Shown: positions 54,133 to 63,544 of the stretch, one piece after another | Layout: every line of letters begins with the position of its first letter | How positions within the stretch are numbered: position 1 is the stretch's first letter | NCBI GenBank assembly: GCA_002928735.1 | Contig: PERL01000003.1 | Location: 186,001-250,000 of the forward strand | Direction: 5' to 3' | Source of the DNA: Hyphomicrobium sp. | GTDB lineage: Bacteria > Pseudomonadota > Alphaproteobacteria > Rhizobiales > Hyphomicrobiaceae | Length of the DNA stretch: 64,000 nt | The notes under the pieces: generated by a model | What the model was told of the DNA's origin: nothing | What the model saw: the letters and a program-made list of their open reading frames with translations, nothing else | Database searches by the model: none | Position numbers and translations under genes: made by a program

Positions 54133-54937
54133 TGAGGCGCCGATCGATCGTGGCATACACGCGGGCGACGACGTCGGGAATGGTGACGGCGCCGTCGCGG
54201 ATGGCGGCCAGGATCGCCTGTTCGCGCCATTGGCGGTGGACGAGATAGGCTTTGACGGCGCGGAGCGGTTTTTCCATGCGGCCACCGTGGCCGGGTAGAT
54301 AAAGGCGGTCGCGGCGGTTGAGCAGTTTTTCAAGCGAGGCGATGTAGTCGGACATGCGGCCCTCGGGGGGCGCGATGACGGTCGTGTTCCAGGCCATGAC
54401 ATGATCGCCGGAAAAGACGATGCGGTGGCCTTTTAGCGCAAAGCAGACATGATCCGGGGCGTGGCCCGGTGTGTGCTGCGCTTCGAGGGACCAATCGGCG
54501 CCTTCGACAATGTCGCCATCAGCCAAGCGGATGTCAGGCGTGAACTGGTGATCGACGAATTCCTTGCCCGAAGGCATGTGGGCGGAACTGGTGCGCGCGT
54601 CGGTGCCGGCCGTCGCGCGGCCGAAGCCTAGTACCGGTGCGCCGGTCGTTTGGGCGAGGCCGGCTGCGCCGTCGCTGTGGTCGCGGTGGGCATGCGTGAT
54701 GAGAATGTGCGTGATCGGGCGGCCGGCCGCGGCTGCGAGGATCGCGGCGCGGTGGGCTATGTCCTCGGGCCCGGGATCGATGACGGCTAAGCTGGTCGTA
54801 CCAACCAGATAGGTGTTGGTGCCTTTGAAGGTGAAGGGGCTCGGGTTCGGCGCCACCAGACGCACGACGCCCGGCGCCATGGGATCGGGCTCGCCATAGC
54901 GAAACGACATGGTGGTTTTGAAGTCGATCGTGTCCAC
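54023..54937 (-). CDS. MBL-fold metallo-hydrolase
   Basis: The 304-residue protein has the zinc motif [10 protein letters not shown] near residue 80 and further ligands in HTPGHAPDH and FSGDHVM, with GTNTYLVG near the start. The C-terminal winged-helix-like part is as in LACTB2-type hydrolases, which are linked to RNA or thioester cleavage. A second Met at 54910 could be the start. Its 3' end overlaps the DUF1499 gene. Confidence 0.9.
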   Translation of the reverse strand: MDTIDFKTTMSFRYGEPDPMAPGVVRLVAPNPSPFTFKGTNTYLVGTTSLAVIDPGPEDIAHRAAILAAAAGRPITHILITHAHRDHSDGAAGLAQTTGAPVLGFGRATAGTDARTSSAHMPSGKEFVDHQFTPDIRLADGDIVEGADWSLEAQHTPGHAPDHVCFALKGHRIVFSGDHVMAWNTTVIAPPEGRMSDYIASLEKLLNRRDRLYLPGHGGRMEKPLRAVKAYLVHRQWREQAILAAIRDGAVTIPDVVARVYATIDRRLIRAAELSVLAHVEYLADRRLVTCDRPLSLDLRFSPA

Positions 54938-54985
54938 TTCGGGCCTTATCTGCGATGGCGGGCGGGACAGTATCGAAAAAGAGAT

Positions 54986-55062
54986 TGGTCGGAGCGAGAG
55001 GATTCGAACCTCCGACCCCTTGCTCCCGAAGCAAGTGCGCTACCAGGCTGCGCTACGCTCCG
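54986..55062 (-). tRNA. tRNA-Pro (anticodon CGG)
   Basis: The 77-base cloverleaf reads CGGAGCG at the 5' end, pairs with CGCTCCG and ends in an encoded CCA. The anticodon stem CTTGC/GCAAG encloses TTCGGGA with anticodon CGG. The T-loop GGTTCGAATCC is intact. Confidence 0.96.
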
Positions 55063-55305
55063 ACCGGTGCCGCCGCCGTCGAACGCCGCCTTACGGCGAC
55101 AGGACAGGGCGAACGAGCGTATCCGCGAGGGCCGACGGCCAACATCGCGGGCGGGAGGCGCTTTATAGCCATCCGGACCCCTGGCCGCAAGCACTACGAG
55201 TGGCCTCTTTTCCCCGGCTAAGTTGTAGCGCCGGAAAGGGGGCGTTGCTGGAGGGGCGGCACCTGAGTATGGTGCGCGCCGCAGCGGGGGTGCCCGCTTG
55301 CGTTT

Positions 55306-55380
55306 TGGGGCGTAGCCAAGTGGTAAGGCAGCGGATTTTGATTCCGCCATGCGGAGGTTCGAACCCTCCCGCCCCAGCCA
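55306..55380 (+). tRNA. tRNA-Gln (anticodon TTG)
   Basis: The 75-base cloverleaf starts TGGGGCG, pairs with CGCCCCA and ends with an encoded CCA. The anticodon stem GCGGA/TCCGC encloses TTTTGAT with anticodon TTG. The T-loop GGTTCGAACCC is intact. Confidence 0.96.
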
Positions 55381-55524
55381 ATGTTTCTGTCGTATGGGCG
55401 GTGTACCGGTGATGGGCCGGCTTCTTGGGCCGCGGCGCGTGGTAGAAATAATCGGCATCCCTTGGAAACCCGGCGGGGTGATGCGGGTTCTGCATAAACA
55501 ACGGGTATTCTAGGGGAAGCCATC

Positions 55525-55953
55525 ATGACACCAGCTGAAACAGCCATGCTTACGAATGTTCTCGTCGGTGCGGGGATCGTTTTCGTGATTGCCTTGCTCG
55601 GCAACGTGCTTTCATTTTCCAGCCGCTTCATCAACGCGCTCGTGACGGCCGTGATCTTCGCACTGTTCTATGGCGCGCTCGCCTACGGCATCGACAAGAC
55701 CATGCTGCCGCCCGAATTGCAGACCGCGTCGCAGGAGACGTGGATCCAGATGATTGCCATGGGTGCGATCCTGGTGTTCGTGCTCGATCTGGTCGCCAAT
55801 ATGATTTCGTTCGGGAACCGGTTCGTCTCAGCACTCGTGACGGCGGTTCTGTTTGCAATCCTGTTCGGCTTGGCGGTCTATTCGACGGGCGGCGTGCCGA
55901 CGAGCCTGCCGACCGCAGCCCCGGCACCGGTCACCGTGCCGGCGACGCCGTAA
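55525..55953 (+). CDS. Membrane protein with an internal duplication, function unknown
   Basis: The 142-residue protein has four helices in two similar halves: LGNVLSFSSRFINALVTAVIF in the first and VANMISFGNRFVSALVTAVLF in the second. The tail is Pro/Ala/Thr-rich. AGGGGAAG precedes the ATG. The two halves point to an internal gene duplication. No family is recognised. Confidence 0.8.
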   Translation: MTPAETAMLTNVLVGAGIVFVIALLGNVLSFSSRFINALVTAVIFALFYGALAYGIDKTMLPPELQTASQETWIQMIAMGAILVFVLDLVANMISFGNRFVSALVTAVLFAILFGLAVYSTGGVPTSLPTAAPAPVTVPATP

Positions 55954-56044
55954 TCTTCGGTTCTCATCCGGCGCCGGGGCGAAGGCTCTGGCGCTGGACG
56001 TCTCTTTGAGGTTGACTGACGGGGCACCGGTAAGGGGCCCCGTT

Positions 56045-58000
56045 ATGTTTTTTGCGCATCTCAATCTGCCCAGGGTGATGGCCGCGATCTGCGCGGCGGC
56101 CGTTGTGTTGGGCTTGTCTGGGCGGGCTTTGGCTGCCGAGCCGGCGAAGGCTGGCAGCTGTACGGAGTTGCCTGGGTTCGCTGTTTTGGCAACGCCGTCG
56201 TCGCCGTGGAAGGGCGCGCCGTTGCGCGTCGTCATGGTGTCGGAAGCAGCCGTCGAGGGGACGTTGACGCTGAGCGGTCCCGATGGGGCTGTTGTGGCAA
56301 CCGCACCGGAACGGCGCGGCGGGCCGCCCTATTTCTGGTTGGCCGAGGTTCAGGCGCCGGCGGTGGGCGCTTGGACGGCGAACCTCTCTTTTCAAAGTGA
56401 GCAGGCGGGCTGCACGGCCCTGACGCGGGCCATCACGGTGCGCAAGGCGTCGGCTGGCGGGCCGGGGGCGTCGGCCAAGAGCGTGTGGCCCATTCGGGCT
56501 GCCTGGAACCGCGAAACGGAAAATCTCTATTCGGCGTGGATCGAGGCGCTGTTCGATGCGCCGCTGGCGGACTCGCCCTCGTGGAAGGCGCTGCACGAGG
56601 TGTTGCGCGATCCTCAGCGCAACCTGCTGTTCAATCATCTTGGCTTGCGGGAAGACGAGAAGGGGCTCGTCATCAAACCGGATTGCGCGGACCTGCCTTA
56701 CTTTTTGCGCGCCTACTTCTCGTTCAAGATGGGGCTGCCGTTCGGCTATTCGAAATGCACACGCGGGAGTAAGGGCAAGCCACCGGCGTGTTTGAGCTGG
56801 TGGAATATCGAGAAGCTGGAGCCACCGCCGGAGGATGCGGCGGCCGCGAAATCGGGTTCGCAGCCGACGTTTCTGGATGCGCTTTTCGGTGGCCCACAAG
56901 CGGCCGACAAGCCGAAGGCGAAGCCGCCGGGACAGGTGGTATCGTTTGGGCAATTTCTATCCGAGACGGTCGCGAATACGGTGCACTCGGGATCGGGGCG
57001 GCCGCCGGCGACGTCGGATAACTCCGACTACTATTCCGTGCCGCTGACGGAAGCGGCGTTGCGGCCGGGGACCGTTTATCACGATCCTTACGGGCATATT
57101 CTCGTGATCGTGCGGCGCGTGCCGCAGACGGCGGAGGCGGCCGGTGTGATCCTGGCTGTCGACGGGCAGCCGGATGGGACGGTGGCGCGCAAGCGGTTCT
57201 GGCGCGGCAATTTCCTGTTCGCGCAGGATTCCGCCATGGGCAGTCCTGGGTTCAAGCGCTTCCGGCCGGTGGTGAAGGGGAAGGGCGGGCTCAGGCGATT
57301 GACGAATGCGGAGATCGCCAAGAGCTCCGATTACGGGGATTTTTCGCTTGAGCAATCGGATCTGGGTGTCGAGGATTTCTATGACCGGATGGACGATGTG
57401 ATGTCGCCGAAGCCGCTCGATCCGGAGCGCGCGATGATGGAGGCAGTGACGGCGCTTGATGAGCAGGTGCGCGCGCGCGTGACGTCGGTGGAGAACGGGC
57501 GAGGGTATCATGCGAAGGGCGGCGGTGTGGTTGCTATGCCGGAGGGGCCGGCGATTTTCGAGACGACGGGAGCGTGGGAGGATTTTGCGACGCCGTCGCG
57601 GGATCTTCGGCTGCTGATTGCCATTGATGTGGTGCGCGGCTTTCCCGAGCGGGTGGCGCGGCGACCGGAACGGTATGCGATGCCGTCGGGCAAGACAGCG
57701 GCGGACGTGAAGGCGGCGCTTGATGCCAAGCTGGCGGCGGAGTTGGAGGGGCGGACGTTTTCCTACACGCGCAGTGACGGGTCGGCGTGGACGCTGAAGA
57801 TTGCCGATGTCGTGGCGCGCATGAAGGATCTGGAGGTCGCCTATAACATCAACGATTGCGTGGAGGTGCGCTGGGGCGCGCCGGAGGGCAGCGACGAAGC
57901 CAAGACGTGTCAGCGCCGCGCGCCGGATGTGCAGCGGCGAAAGATGGCCGAGGTGCTTCGCGCCTGGTTCAGCGAACGGCGGCGGCCGCCGCGCGGGTGA
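56045..58000 (+). CDS. Large exported protein, candidate NlpC/P60-like fold, function unknown
   Basis: The 651-residue protein has a signal peptide ending RALAAEP and an N-terminal Cys-containing domain. A central region has KPDCADLPYFLRAYFSFKMG, then, after a linker, GTVYHDPYGHILVIVRRV; this Cys ... His layout is like papain-fold NlpC/P60 or transglutaminase-like peptidases, but I am not sure. The last third has many charged residues and ends ERRRPPRG. It starts about 90 bases after the membrane protein gene. No named family is recognised. Confidence 0.75.
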   Translation: MFFAHLNLPRVMAAICAAAVVLGLSGRALAAEPAKAGSCTELPGFAVLATPSSPWKGAPLRVVMVSEAAVEGTLTLSGPDGAVVATAPERRGGPPYFWLAEVQAPAVGAWTANLSFQSEQAGCTALTRAITVRKASAGGPGASAKSVWPIRAAWNRETENLYSAWIEALFDAPLADSPSWKALHEVLRDPQRNLLFNHLGLREDEKGLVIKPDCADLPYFLRAYFSFKMGLPFGYSKCTRGSKGKPPACLSWWNIEKLEPPPEDAAAAKSGSQPTFLDALFGGPQAADKPKAKPPGQVVSFGQFLSETVANTVHSGSGRPPATSDNSDYYSVPLTEAALRPGTVYHDPYGHILVIVRRVPQTAEAAGVILAVDGQPDGTVARKRFWRGNFLFAQDSAMGSPGFKRFRPVVKGKGGLRRLTNAEIAKSSDYGDFSLEQSDLGVEDFYDRMDDVMSPKPLDPERAMMEAVTALDEQVRARVTSVENGRGYHAKGGGVVAMPEGPAIFETTGAWEDFATPSRDLRLLIAIDVVRGFPERVARRPERYAMPSGKTAADVKAALDAKLAAELEGRTFSYTRSDGSAWTLKIADVVARMKDLEVAYNINDCVEVRWGAPEGSDEAKTCQRRAPDVQRRKMAEVLRAWFSERRRPPRG

Positions 58001-58084
58001 GCCGTCATCGCGGAAGGGCTTGCGTTGACGTGGAGGCGGGGCGGTATAAGAGCCGAAACGGCCAACACGACGAGGACAAGCTGG

Positions 58085-58717
58085 ATGCCGACACCCGAAC
58101 CGCGATCCGAGGCTGCCCACCGGGTGATGCCCGGCTACTACAATAATCTGCCGGGGTCGCTGGACCATGCCTGGGCGATGATGGTGCGCGGGGCCGGGGA
58201 CCGGCGATCGGGGTTCCATACGCCATCGGTGGCCACGGTGGATGAGGCGGGAGAGCCATCGCAGCGGGTGATGGTGCTCAGGGCGGCGGACCCCGTTCAG
58301 CGGACGCTGCGGTTGCATACCGACGTGCGCTCGCAGAAGTTCGCGCATATCGGGCGGCAGCCGCGCGTGTCGGTGCTGTTCTATGACGCGCACGCCAAGC
58401 TGCAATTGCGGATCGGGGCGCGGGGTCAGATGCACACTGGCGATGACGTGGCGCGGGCGGCGTGGGCCGCATCCCGGGCGCAGAGCCGGCTGTGTTACGA
58501 GCAGGGGCTGGCGCCGGGTGCCGAGGTCGATGTGCCGCTACCGGAGCTGCCTGTGGACCGGCGCTTTGCCGCCGCCGACGACGGACAAAAAAACTTCGCG
58601 GTTCTAATGGCGACGGTCGATCGGGTCGAGTGGCTCTATCTCGCCATCGAGGGGCACCGGCGGGCGCGGTGGACGTGGAGTGAGAGCGGCTGGCAGGGGA
58701 CGTGGCTGGCTCCGTAA
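58085..58717 (+). CDS. PNPOx-family FMN-binding protein
   Basis: The 210-residue protein has the split-barrel pattern of the Alr4036-like pyridoxamine-oxidase branch: GFHTPSVATVDEAGEPSQRVMVLR, RSQKFAHIGRQPRVSVLFYD and the WLYLAIEGHRRARWTW end. It lacks the C-terminal motif of true PdxH. It probably binds FMN; the substrate is unknown. The ATG follows the periplasmic protein gene by 84 bases. Confidence 0.85.
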   Translation: MPTPEPRSEAAHRVMPGYYNNLPGSLDHAWAMMVRGAGDRRSGFHTPSVATVDEAGEPSQRVMVLRAADPVQRTLRLHTDVRSQKFAHIGRQPRVSVLFYDAHAKLQLRIGARGQMHTGDDVARAAWAASRAQSRLCYEQGLAPGAEVDVPLPELPVDRRFAAADDGQKNFAVLMATVDRVEWLYLAIEGHRRARWTWSESGWQGTWLAP

Positions 58718-58834
58718 GCGGCGCCGTGTGATCCGCATCACAGTCTCAGCCAGTGGGCATCTGTAGATGAAACTGGCGGCGGCGCCTGTGCGTACGTCCC
58801 TTGGTTGAAGCTCACGATAGAAGGACGCCTGCCC

Positions 58835-59632
58835 ATGACCCGTTTTCTGCGGCTGCTTGCCGTTTTGGCTCCGGCCCTTTGGCTGGCGGTGCCGGCCGCT
58901 GCCCAGGACATGCTCGACATGGTGGACCTCAAGTCGGAGGCGTTTACCAAGGCCGAGATGAGCCGGGCCGATATCGAGGCGGGTTTGGCAAAGCTGAAAG
59001 AGGGTGAAAAGCTCGATTTGACAGGCAAGGCGCTCAACGGGCTCGATCTATCGGGGATGGATTTGCGGCGCACGGTTTTGCAGTCGGCGCGGCTGATGAT
59101 GGTGAACCTCAAGGGTGCGAACCTGGAAGGCGTCAATCTCGACAGTTCGTGGTCGCTCAATTCCGATCTCACGGGCGTCAATCTCAAGGGCGCCAGCATG
59201 TTTGGCACGCAGCTCGTTGGGTCGAAGCTCGATGGGGCGGATATGACGGGAGCGCGCGTGGCCGGCGATTTTTCCAAAGCCAGCATGACGAATGTGACGC
59301 TGGATGGCGCTGATCTTTCGGCGGACGAGAAGAACCAGTCGATGGGGCTGATGCGCGGAACGTTCCGATCGACGAACCTGGACGGGGCGTCGTTCAAGGG
59401 GGCAAATTTGAAACGCGCGATGCTGGAGTTCGCGTCGCTCAAGGGCGCGGACTTAACGGGCGTGTCGCTGCTGGAGAGCGAGATCGCGGGGGCTGATCTG
59501 ACGGGCGCGAATGTGTCAGGTGCTGATTTCGCGGGCGCGGATGTCAATTCGGCCAAGATCGGCGCGATGAAGAATGCGGAAGGTGCCAAGAATCTCGATC
59601 AGGCGAAGAATTTGGACAAGGCGTATAGGTAG
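58835..59632 (+). CDS. Exported pentapeptide-repeat protein
   Basis: From ATG 58835 the protein is 265 residues with a signal peptide ending PAAAQDM. It then has repeated A(D/N)LxG units such as NLKGANLEGVNL, SKLDGADMTGARV, SFKGANLKRAML and GADLTGANVSGADF, which form a right-handed quadrilateral helix. AAGGAC lies upstream; ATG 58805 is an alternative. The role is unknown. It converges with the sensor-kinase gene. Confidence 0.88.
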   Translation: MTRFLRLLAVLAPALWLAVPAAAQDMLDMVDLKSEAFTKAEMSRADIEAGLAKLKEGEKLDLTGKALNGLDLSGMDLRRTVLQSARLMMVNLKGANLEGVNLDSSWSLNSDLTGVNLKGASMFGTQLVGSKLDGADMTGARVAGDFSKASMTNVTLDGADLSADEKNQSMGLMRGTFRSTNLDGASFKGANLKRAMLEFASLKGADLTGVSLLESEIAGADLTGANVSGADFAGADVNSAKIGAMKNAEGAKNLDQAKNLDKAYR

Positions 59633-59647
59633 CCGGTCGCGCCGCCG

Positions 59648-61063
59648 CTAAAGCGGGACGGAGATGATGGCGCGGAGGCCGCCCATGGAGCTTTCGCCGA
59701 GCGTGACGGTTCCGCCGTGGCTTTTGGCGATGTCGCGGGCGATGGCGAGGCCGAGGCCGGAGTTGGCGCTGTCCTGGTTGCGCGATTTGTCGATGCGGTA
59801 AAACGGACGGAAGACGTTTTCGCGTTCGCTTTCGGGGATGCCAGGGCCGTTGTCATCGATTTCCACGCGCAGCCAATTCCCCTCTGTGGCAGCGCGGATG
59901 ATGATCTTGTCGCCGTAGCGGACCGCGTTTGAGACGAGGTTGGTGACGGCGCGTTTGAACGCGTTGCGCTTCAGGGGGAGGACGAGGTCCTCGCGGCTGC
60001 GGCGCATTTTGAGTTCCACCAGGGTGCCGTAGGTCTGCGCTTCCTCGTGAATTTCTTCCAGGAGCACGCGCAGGTTTGTGGGCTTGGCCTCCTCGCCGCC
60101 GTCGCCGCGGGCGAATGCCAGATAATCCTCCAGCATGTGCTGCATTTCGTTGACGTCAGAGCGCAGCGATCGGGTCTCGGCGGTGTCGGGAAGGAATGCC
60201 AACTCCAGCTTGAAGCGGGTCAGGATGGTGCGCAGATCGTGGCTGACGCCGGCGAGCATCGTCGTGCGCTGGTCGACGTGCTGGGTGATGCGGTCGCGCA
60301 TTTCGATGAAGGATTGCGAGGCCTGACGGACTTCGCGGGCGCCGCGCGGCCGGAAATCGTCGGGGAAGGGGCGGCCTTTGCCGAAGGCGTCAGCGGCGTC
60401 GGCCAAGCGCAGGATGGGGCGGATCTGGTTGCGCAGGAAGAGGATGGCGACGGTGAGCAGGATGATGGACGTGCCGATCATCCAGAGCAGGAAGATGTGC
60501 GAGTTGGAGGCGTAGGTCTGGGAGCGCGTGGCGATAAAGCGGAGGATCGCGTCGTCGTGCTTGACGCGGATTTCGACGAGCCGGGCTTCGCCGAGCGTGT
60601 CGATCCAGAACGGGCGCTGAACGTTGCGGGAGATTTCCTTCGACAGTGCGCGGTCGAGAAGATCGAAAAACGGCTTGGGGCCGGGAGCGGGCAGATCGCC
60701 TGCGGGCAAGATCTGCATCGTGAGATTGAGTTTGTCGCGGGCGAGTTCGATGAGGCGGGTGTTGGCGGTGGTGTCCTTGTTGGTGTCGTAGAGTTCGATC
60801 AGGACGGAGATGTTGCGGGCGGTGGCCTCCGAGAGGCGGCGGGTGACCGATTGCCAGTGGCGCTCCATGAAGACGAAGGCGATGACGCCTTCGAGGACGA
60901 CGATGGGCGTGATGATGATGAGAAGGGCGCGGGCGAAGAGCCCCTTGGGTAGGGCTTCGGCAAACCAAGCCGTTGCGGTGTGATGCCAGCCGGCCAACAT
61001 TTCGCGCGCCCGGGTGAGCCGGGCTTTGACCTTGTCGGACTGCGCGTCGAAGCGGGCAACCAT
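59648..61063 (-). CDS. Sensor histidine kinase, EnvZ-like
   Basis: The 471-residue protein has two membrane helices (ALLIIITPIVVLEGVIAFVF near residue 46 and FLLWMIGTSIILLTVAILFL near 200) with a periplasmic domain between, a HAMP linker (LADAADAFGKGRPFPDDF), the phospho-acceptor His in AGVSHDLRTILTRFK and the ATPase lobes with LVSNAVRYG and DNGPGIP. The residue after DLRT is Ile where most kinases have Pro. It follows the ompR-like gene by 15 bases. Confidence 0.9.
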   Translation of the reverse strand: MVARFDAQSDKVKARLTRAREMLAGWHHTATAWFAEALPKGLFARALLIIITPIVVLEGVIAFVFMERHWQSVTRRLSEATARNISVLIELYDTNKDTTANTRLIELARDKLNLTMQILPAGDLPAPGPKPFFDLLDRALSKEISRNVQRPFWIDTLGEARLVEIRVKHDDAILRFIATRSQTYASNSHIFLLWMIGTSIILLTVAILFLRNQIRPILRLADAADAFGKGRPFPDDFRPRGAREVRQASQSFIEMRDRITQHVDQRTTMLAGVSHDLRTILTRFKLELAFLPDTAETRSLRSDVNEMQHMLEDYLAFARGDGGEEAKPTNLRVLLEEIHEEAQTYGTLVELKMRRSREDLVLPLKRNAFKRAVTNLVSNAVRYGDKIIIRAATEGNWLRVEIDDNGPGIPESERENVFRPFYRIDKSRNQDSANSGLGLAIARDIAKSHGGTVTLGESSMGGLRAIISVPL

Positions 61064-61078
61064 CGGCGGGTTTGATCC

Positions 61079-61798
61079 TTAGTCGGTGTAGAGGATGTAG
61101 CCCTTGCCGCGGACGGTTTGGAGATAGATCGGGTTGGAGGGATCGCTTTCGATTTTCCGGCGGAGGCGATTGATCTGGACGTCGATGGCGCGCTCGCTGC
61201 CGGTGCTATCGTCGTTGGAGAGTTCGTGGCGGGGGATGGGCGTGCCACGGCGCTGGGCGAACTGGCGCAGGAGATCGCGCTCGCGCTCGGTGAGCTTGAT
61301 GGCTTCGTCGTCGCGTTTCAACTCCCCGCGCGAGATGACGAACGTGAAGGGACCCATGCGGATTTCGTCTGCGGCCGCGTTGGGGCCGGGCTGGCCGCGG
61401 CGGAGGATGTTGCGAAGGCGCAGGAGCAGTTCGCGCGGCTCGAAGGGTTTAGTGACGTAGTCCTCGACGCCGATCTCGAGGCCCTCGATGCGATGCTCGG
61501 TTTCGGCGCGTGCGGTCAGGAGGCAGACCGGGACGCGTGAGGTCGATTTCAAATGCTGGGCGAGTGAGAGGCCGCTTTCGCCGGGCATCATGACGTCGAG
61601 GAGGATGAGATCGAAGGCTAGGCCGCGCATGGCGGCGCGGGCGGTGGCGGCGTCGGCGGCGGTGGTGACGCGGAAGCCATTTTCGAACAGGTAGCGGGCC
61701 AGCAGGTCGCGGATCTTCTGGTCGTCGTCGACGACGAGAATGTGGGGCGCGTCGTCGGGCAGCGGGTCTGTCCGCCGGGCAAGATTATTGCTCATCAC
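61079..61798 (-). CDS. ompR: OmpR-family response regulator
   Basis: The 239-residue protein has a receiver domain (PHILVVDDDQKIRDLLARYL) with the phospho-acceptor Asp in LILLDVMMPGESGL, and a C-terminal winged helix ending NPIYLQTVRGKGYILY. The switch residues are in LTARAE and the YVTKPFEPREL loop. It precedes the EnvZ-like kinase and follows the MarR gene by 49 bases. Confidence 0.94.
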   Translation of the reverse strand: MMSNNLARRTDPLPDDAPHILVVDDDQKIRDLLARYLFENGFRVTTAADAATARAAMRGLAFDLILLDVMMPGESGLSLAQHLKSTSRVPVCLLTARAETEHRIEGLEIGVEDYVTKPFEPRELLLRLRNILRRGQPGPNAAADEIRMGPFTFVISRGELKRDDEAIKLTERERDLLRQFAQRRGTPIPRHELSNDDSTGSERAIDVQINRLRRKIESDPSNPIYLQTVRGKGYILYTD

Positions 61799-61847
61799 TA
61801 TCTGCCTTCTGAAACCGCGCGGGATCTATTGGGTGTATAGCGGCTTC

Positions 61848-62414
61848 CTACGGTTCAGTTATTGCGGTGCCGGACCAACGAACGAGACTGGCCACTTGAT
61901 CGCGTTCCTGCGGCTCGATCATGGCGAGAAGGAAGCGGCGTGTCACCTCATCGGCTTGGCTCCCGGCCTCGCGTAGCGCACCGGCGATACGGCGGACCTG
62001 GAGTTCGGTCAACTTATCGGTGAGGCGGACGCCCTTCGGCGTCAAGTAAAGACGGCGTTCACGCAGGTCGTCGGGGCCGGGGCGTTGGGTGATAAAGCCT
62101 TTTTCCCGCAATTCCTTGAGGACGCGGGCGAGGCTTTGCTTGGTGATTTTGAGGACGTCGAGGAGTTCGGCTACCTTGAGGCCGGGGTTGCGGTGGACGA
62201 AGTGGAGCACGCGGTGGTGGGCGCGGCCAAAGCCGTAGCGTTCGAGAATGGCGTCGGGGTCGCTCGTAAAGTTGCGGTAGGCGAAATAAAACAATTCCAT
62301 GAAGCTGACGAGGGCAGGCGGCACGGCGTCGCCGGCGGCCTCGGGCTCCGCATGGGAGCCGGCAGAGGTCAACGGCGCGCGTGATCCGGTATTCTCCGCA
62401 TTTATGTCAGCCAT
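61848..62414 (-). CDS. MarR-family transcriptional regulator
   Basis: The 188-residue protein has a winged-helix core: FGRAHHRVLHFVHRNPGLKV, LLDVLKITKQSLARVLKELREKGFI and the wing DDLRERRLYLTPKG. ATG 62414 is chosen as the point where the coding pattern begins; the frame is open far upstream but opposite ilvE. A palindrome straddles the start. It may regulate itself, ompR/envZ or divergent ilvE. Confidence 0.9.
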   Translation of the reverse strand: MADINAENTGSRAPLTSAGSHAEPEAAGDAVPPALVSFMELFYFAYRNFTSDPDAILERYGFGRAHHRVLHFVHRNPGLKVAELLDVLKITKQSLARVLKELREKGFITQRPGPDDLRERRLYLTPKGVRLTDKLTELQVRRIAGALREAGSQADEVTRRFLLAMIEPQERDQVASLVRWSGTAITEP

Positions 62415-62423
62415 GTTGACATA
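62403..62423. promoter_or_regulatory. Palindrome across the marR start codon, possible operator
   Basis: TATGTCA (62403) and TGACATA (62417) are exact complements around 7 bases that contain the marR start codon. MarR proteins bind such palindromes to repress themselves. Confidence 0.5.
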
Positions 62424-62615
62424 TTTGCCGCCGATCGATAGACGTGGCAAGTCATTTCGCGACGGCGTTCGAAGGTCTTTTCCGGTGCGGCGTGCCTGAT
62501 GCGCGGGCCGGGCGGGAGGCCCGTTGGCCGGTCCAATTGGGCCGGGCCGCCATCGTCGCGCGCGGCGTTGGTCCGGTGTCCGGCCTGCGCTGGCCAGCAA
62601 CAAGGAATGGAATTC

Positions 62616-63512
62616 ATGGTCGATCTTGTCCCGTATCACGATCGCGACGGCTTCATCTGGTTCGATGGCAAGTTGGTGCCGTGGCGCGAGGCGCAGGTTC
62701 ATATCCTGACGCATGCGCTGCACTATGCCAGCGCGGTGTTCGAGGGCGAGCGGTCTTATGGTGGGGAGATCTTTAAGCTGCGCGAGCACACGCTGCGGCT
62801 GATCGAAAGCGGGCGGATGCTCGATTTCGAGATTCCTTTCACGCCCGACGAGATCGATCAGGCGTGCCGTGAGACGCTGACAGCAAACGGCCTGACGGAC
62901 GGCTACATCCGGCCGATCGCGTGGCGCGGCAGCGAGCAGATGGGCGTTTCGGCGCAGCACAGCAAGATTCACCTTGCGGTCGCCGCGTGGAACTGGGGCT
63001 CGTACTTCGACATGTCGGAGCGCCTGCGCGGCATTCGGGTGGGGCTGGCGACCTACCGGCGGCCCGACCCGGCGACGATCCCGTCGAAGGCGAAGGCAAC
63101 GGGTCTTTACATGATCTGCACCATCGAGAAGCACCGGGCGGAGCGCGCGGGCTATGCGGACGCGATGATGCTCGACTACCGCGGGCATGTGGCGGAATGC
63201 ACTGGCGCCAACATGTTCTTCATCAAGGACGGCGAAATCCACACGCCGACGCCGGACTGCTTCCTGAACGGGATTACGCGGCAAACGGTGATCGAATTGG
63301 CCAAGCGGCGGGGCATCAAGGTCGTCGAGCGGACGATCCTGCCGGAGGAATTGGCCTCGTTCTCGGAAGTGTTCATCACGGGGACGGCGGCCGAAATTAC
63401 GCCGGTGCGCGAGATCGGTCCCAACACATACACGCCGGGCAAGGTCTGCGAGACACTGCTCAACGATTACATGGCGGAAGTGCAGCCGAAATCGCGCGCG
63501 GCGGCAGAGTAG
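62616..63512 (+). CDS. ilvE: Branched-chain amino acid aminotransferase
   Basis: The 298-residue class IV PLP aminotransferase has HILTHALHYASAVFEGERSY, the catalytic-lysine region SKAKATGLYMICTIEKH and the PLP-phosphate segment GHVAECTGANMFFIKDG with CFLNGITRQTVIELA. It catalyses the last step of Val, Leu and Ile synthesis. AAGGA nine bases before ATG 62616 favours it over 62607. It is divergent from marR. Confidence 0.94.
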   Translation: MVDLVPYHDRDGFIWFDGKLVPWREAQVHILTHALHYASAVFEGERSYGGEIFKLREHTLRLIESGRMLDFEIPFTPDEIDQACRETLTANGLTDGYIRPIAWRGSEQMGVSAQHSKIHLAVAAWNWGSYFDMSERLRGIRVGLATYRRPDPATIPSKAKATGLYMICTIEKHRAERAGYADAMMLDYRGHVAECTGANMFFIKDGEIHTPTPDCFLNGITRQTVIELAKRRGIKVVERTILPEELASFSEVFITGTAAEITPVREIGPNTYTPGKVCETLLNDYMAEVQPKSRAAAE

Positions 63513-63544
63513 CTGCTCGCCTTGGTCCAGTCAGCTCGGGCCAG

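Noticed and set aside
56957-58435. Minus-strand open frame of almost 500 codons
   Set aside because: It is opposite two plus-strand genes with signal peptide and fold features; the product is Arg/His/Pro-rich and has no motif.
62415-63284. Upstream extension of the MarR frame
   Set aside because: The extension is antisense to ilvE; the MarR-like pattern starts only near 62414.
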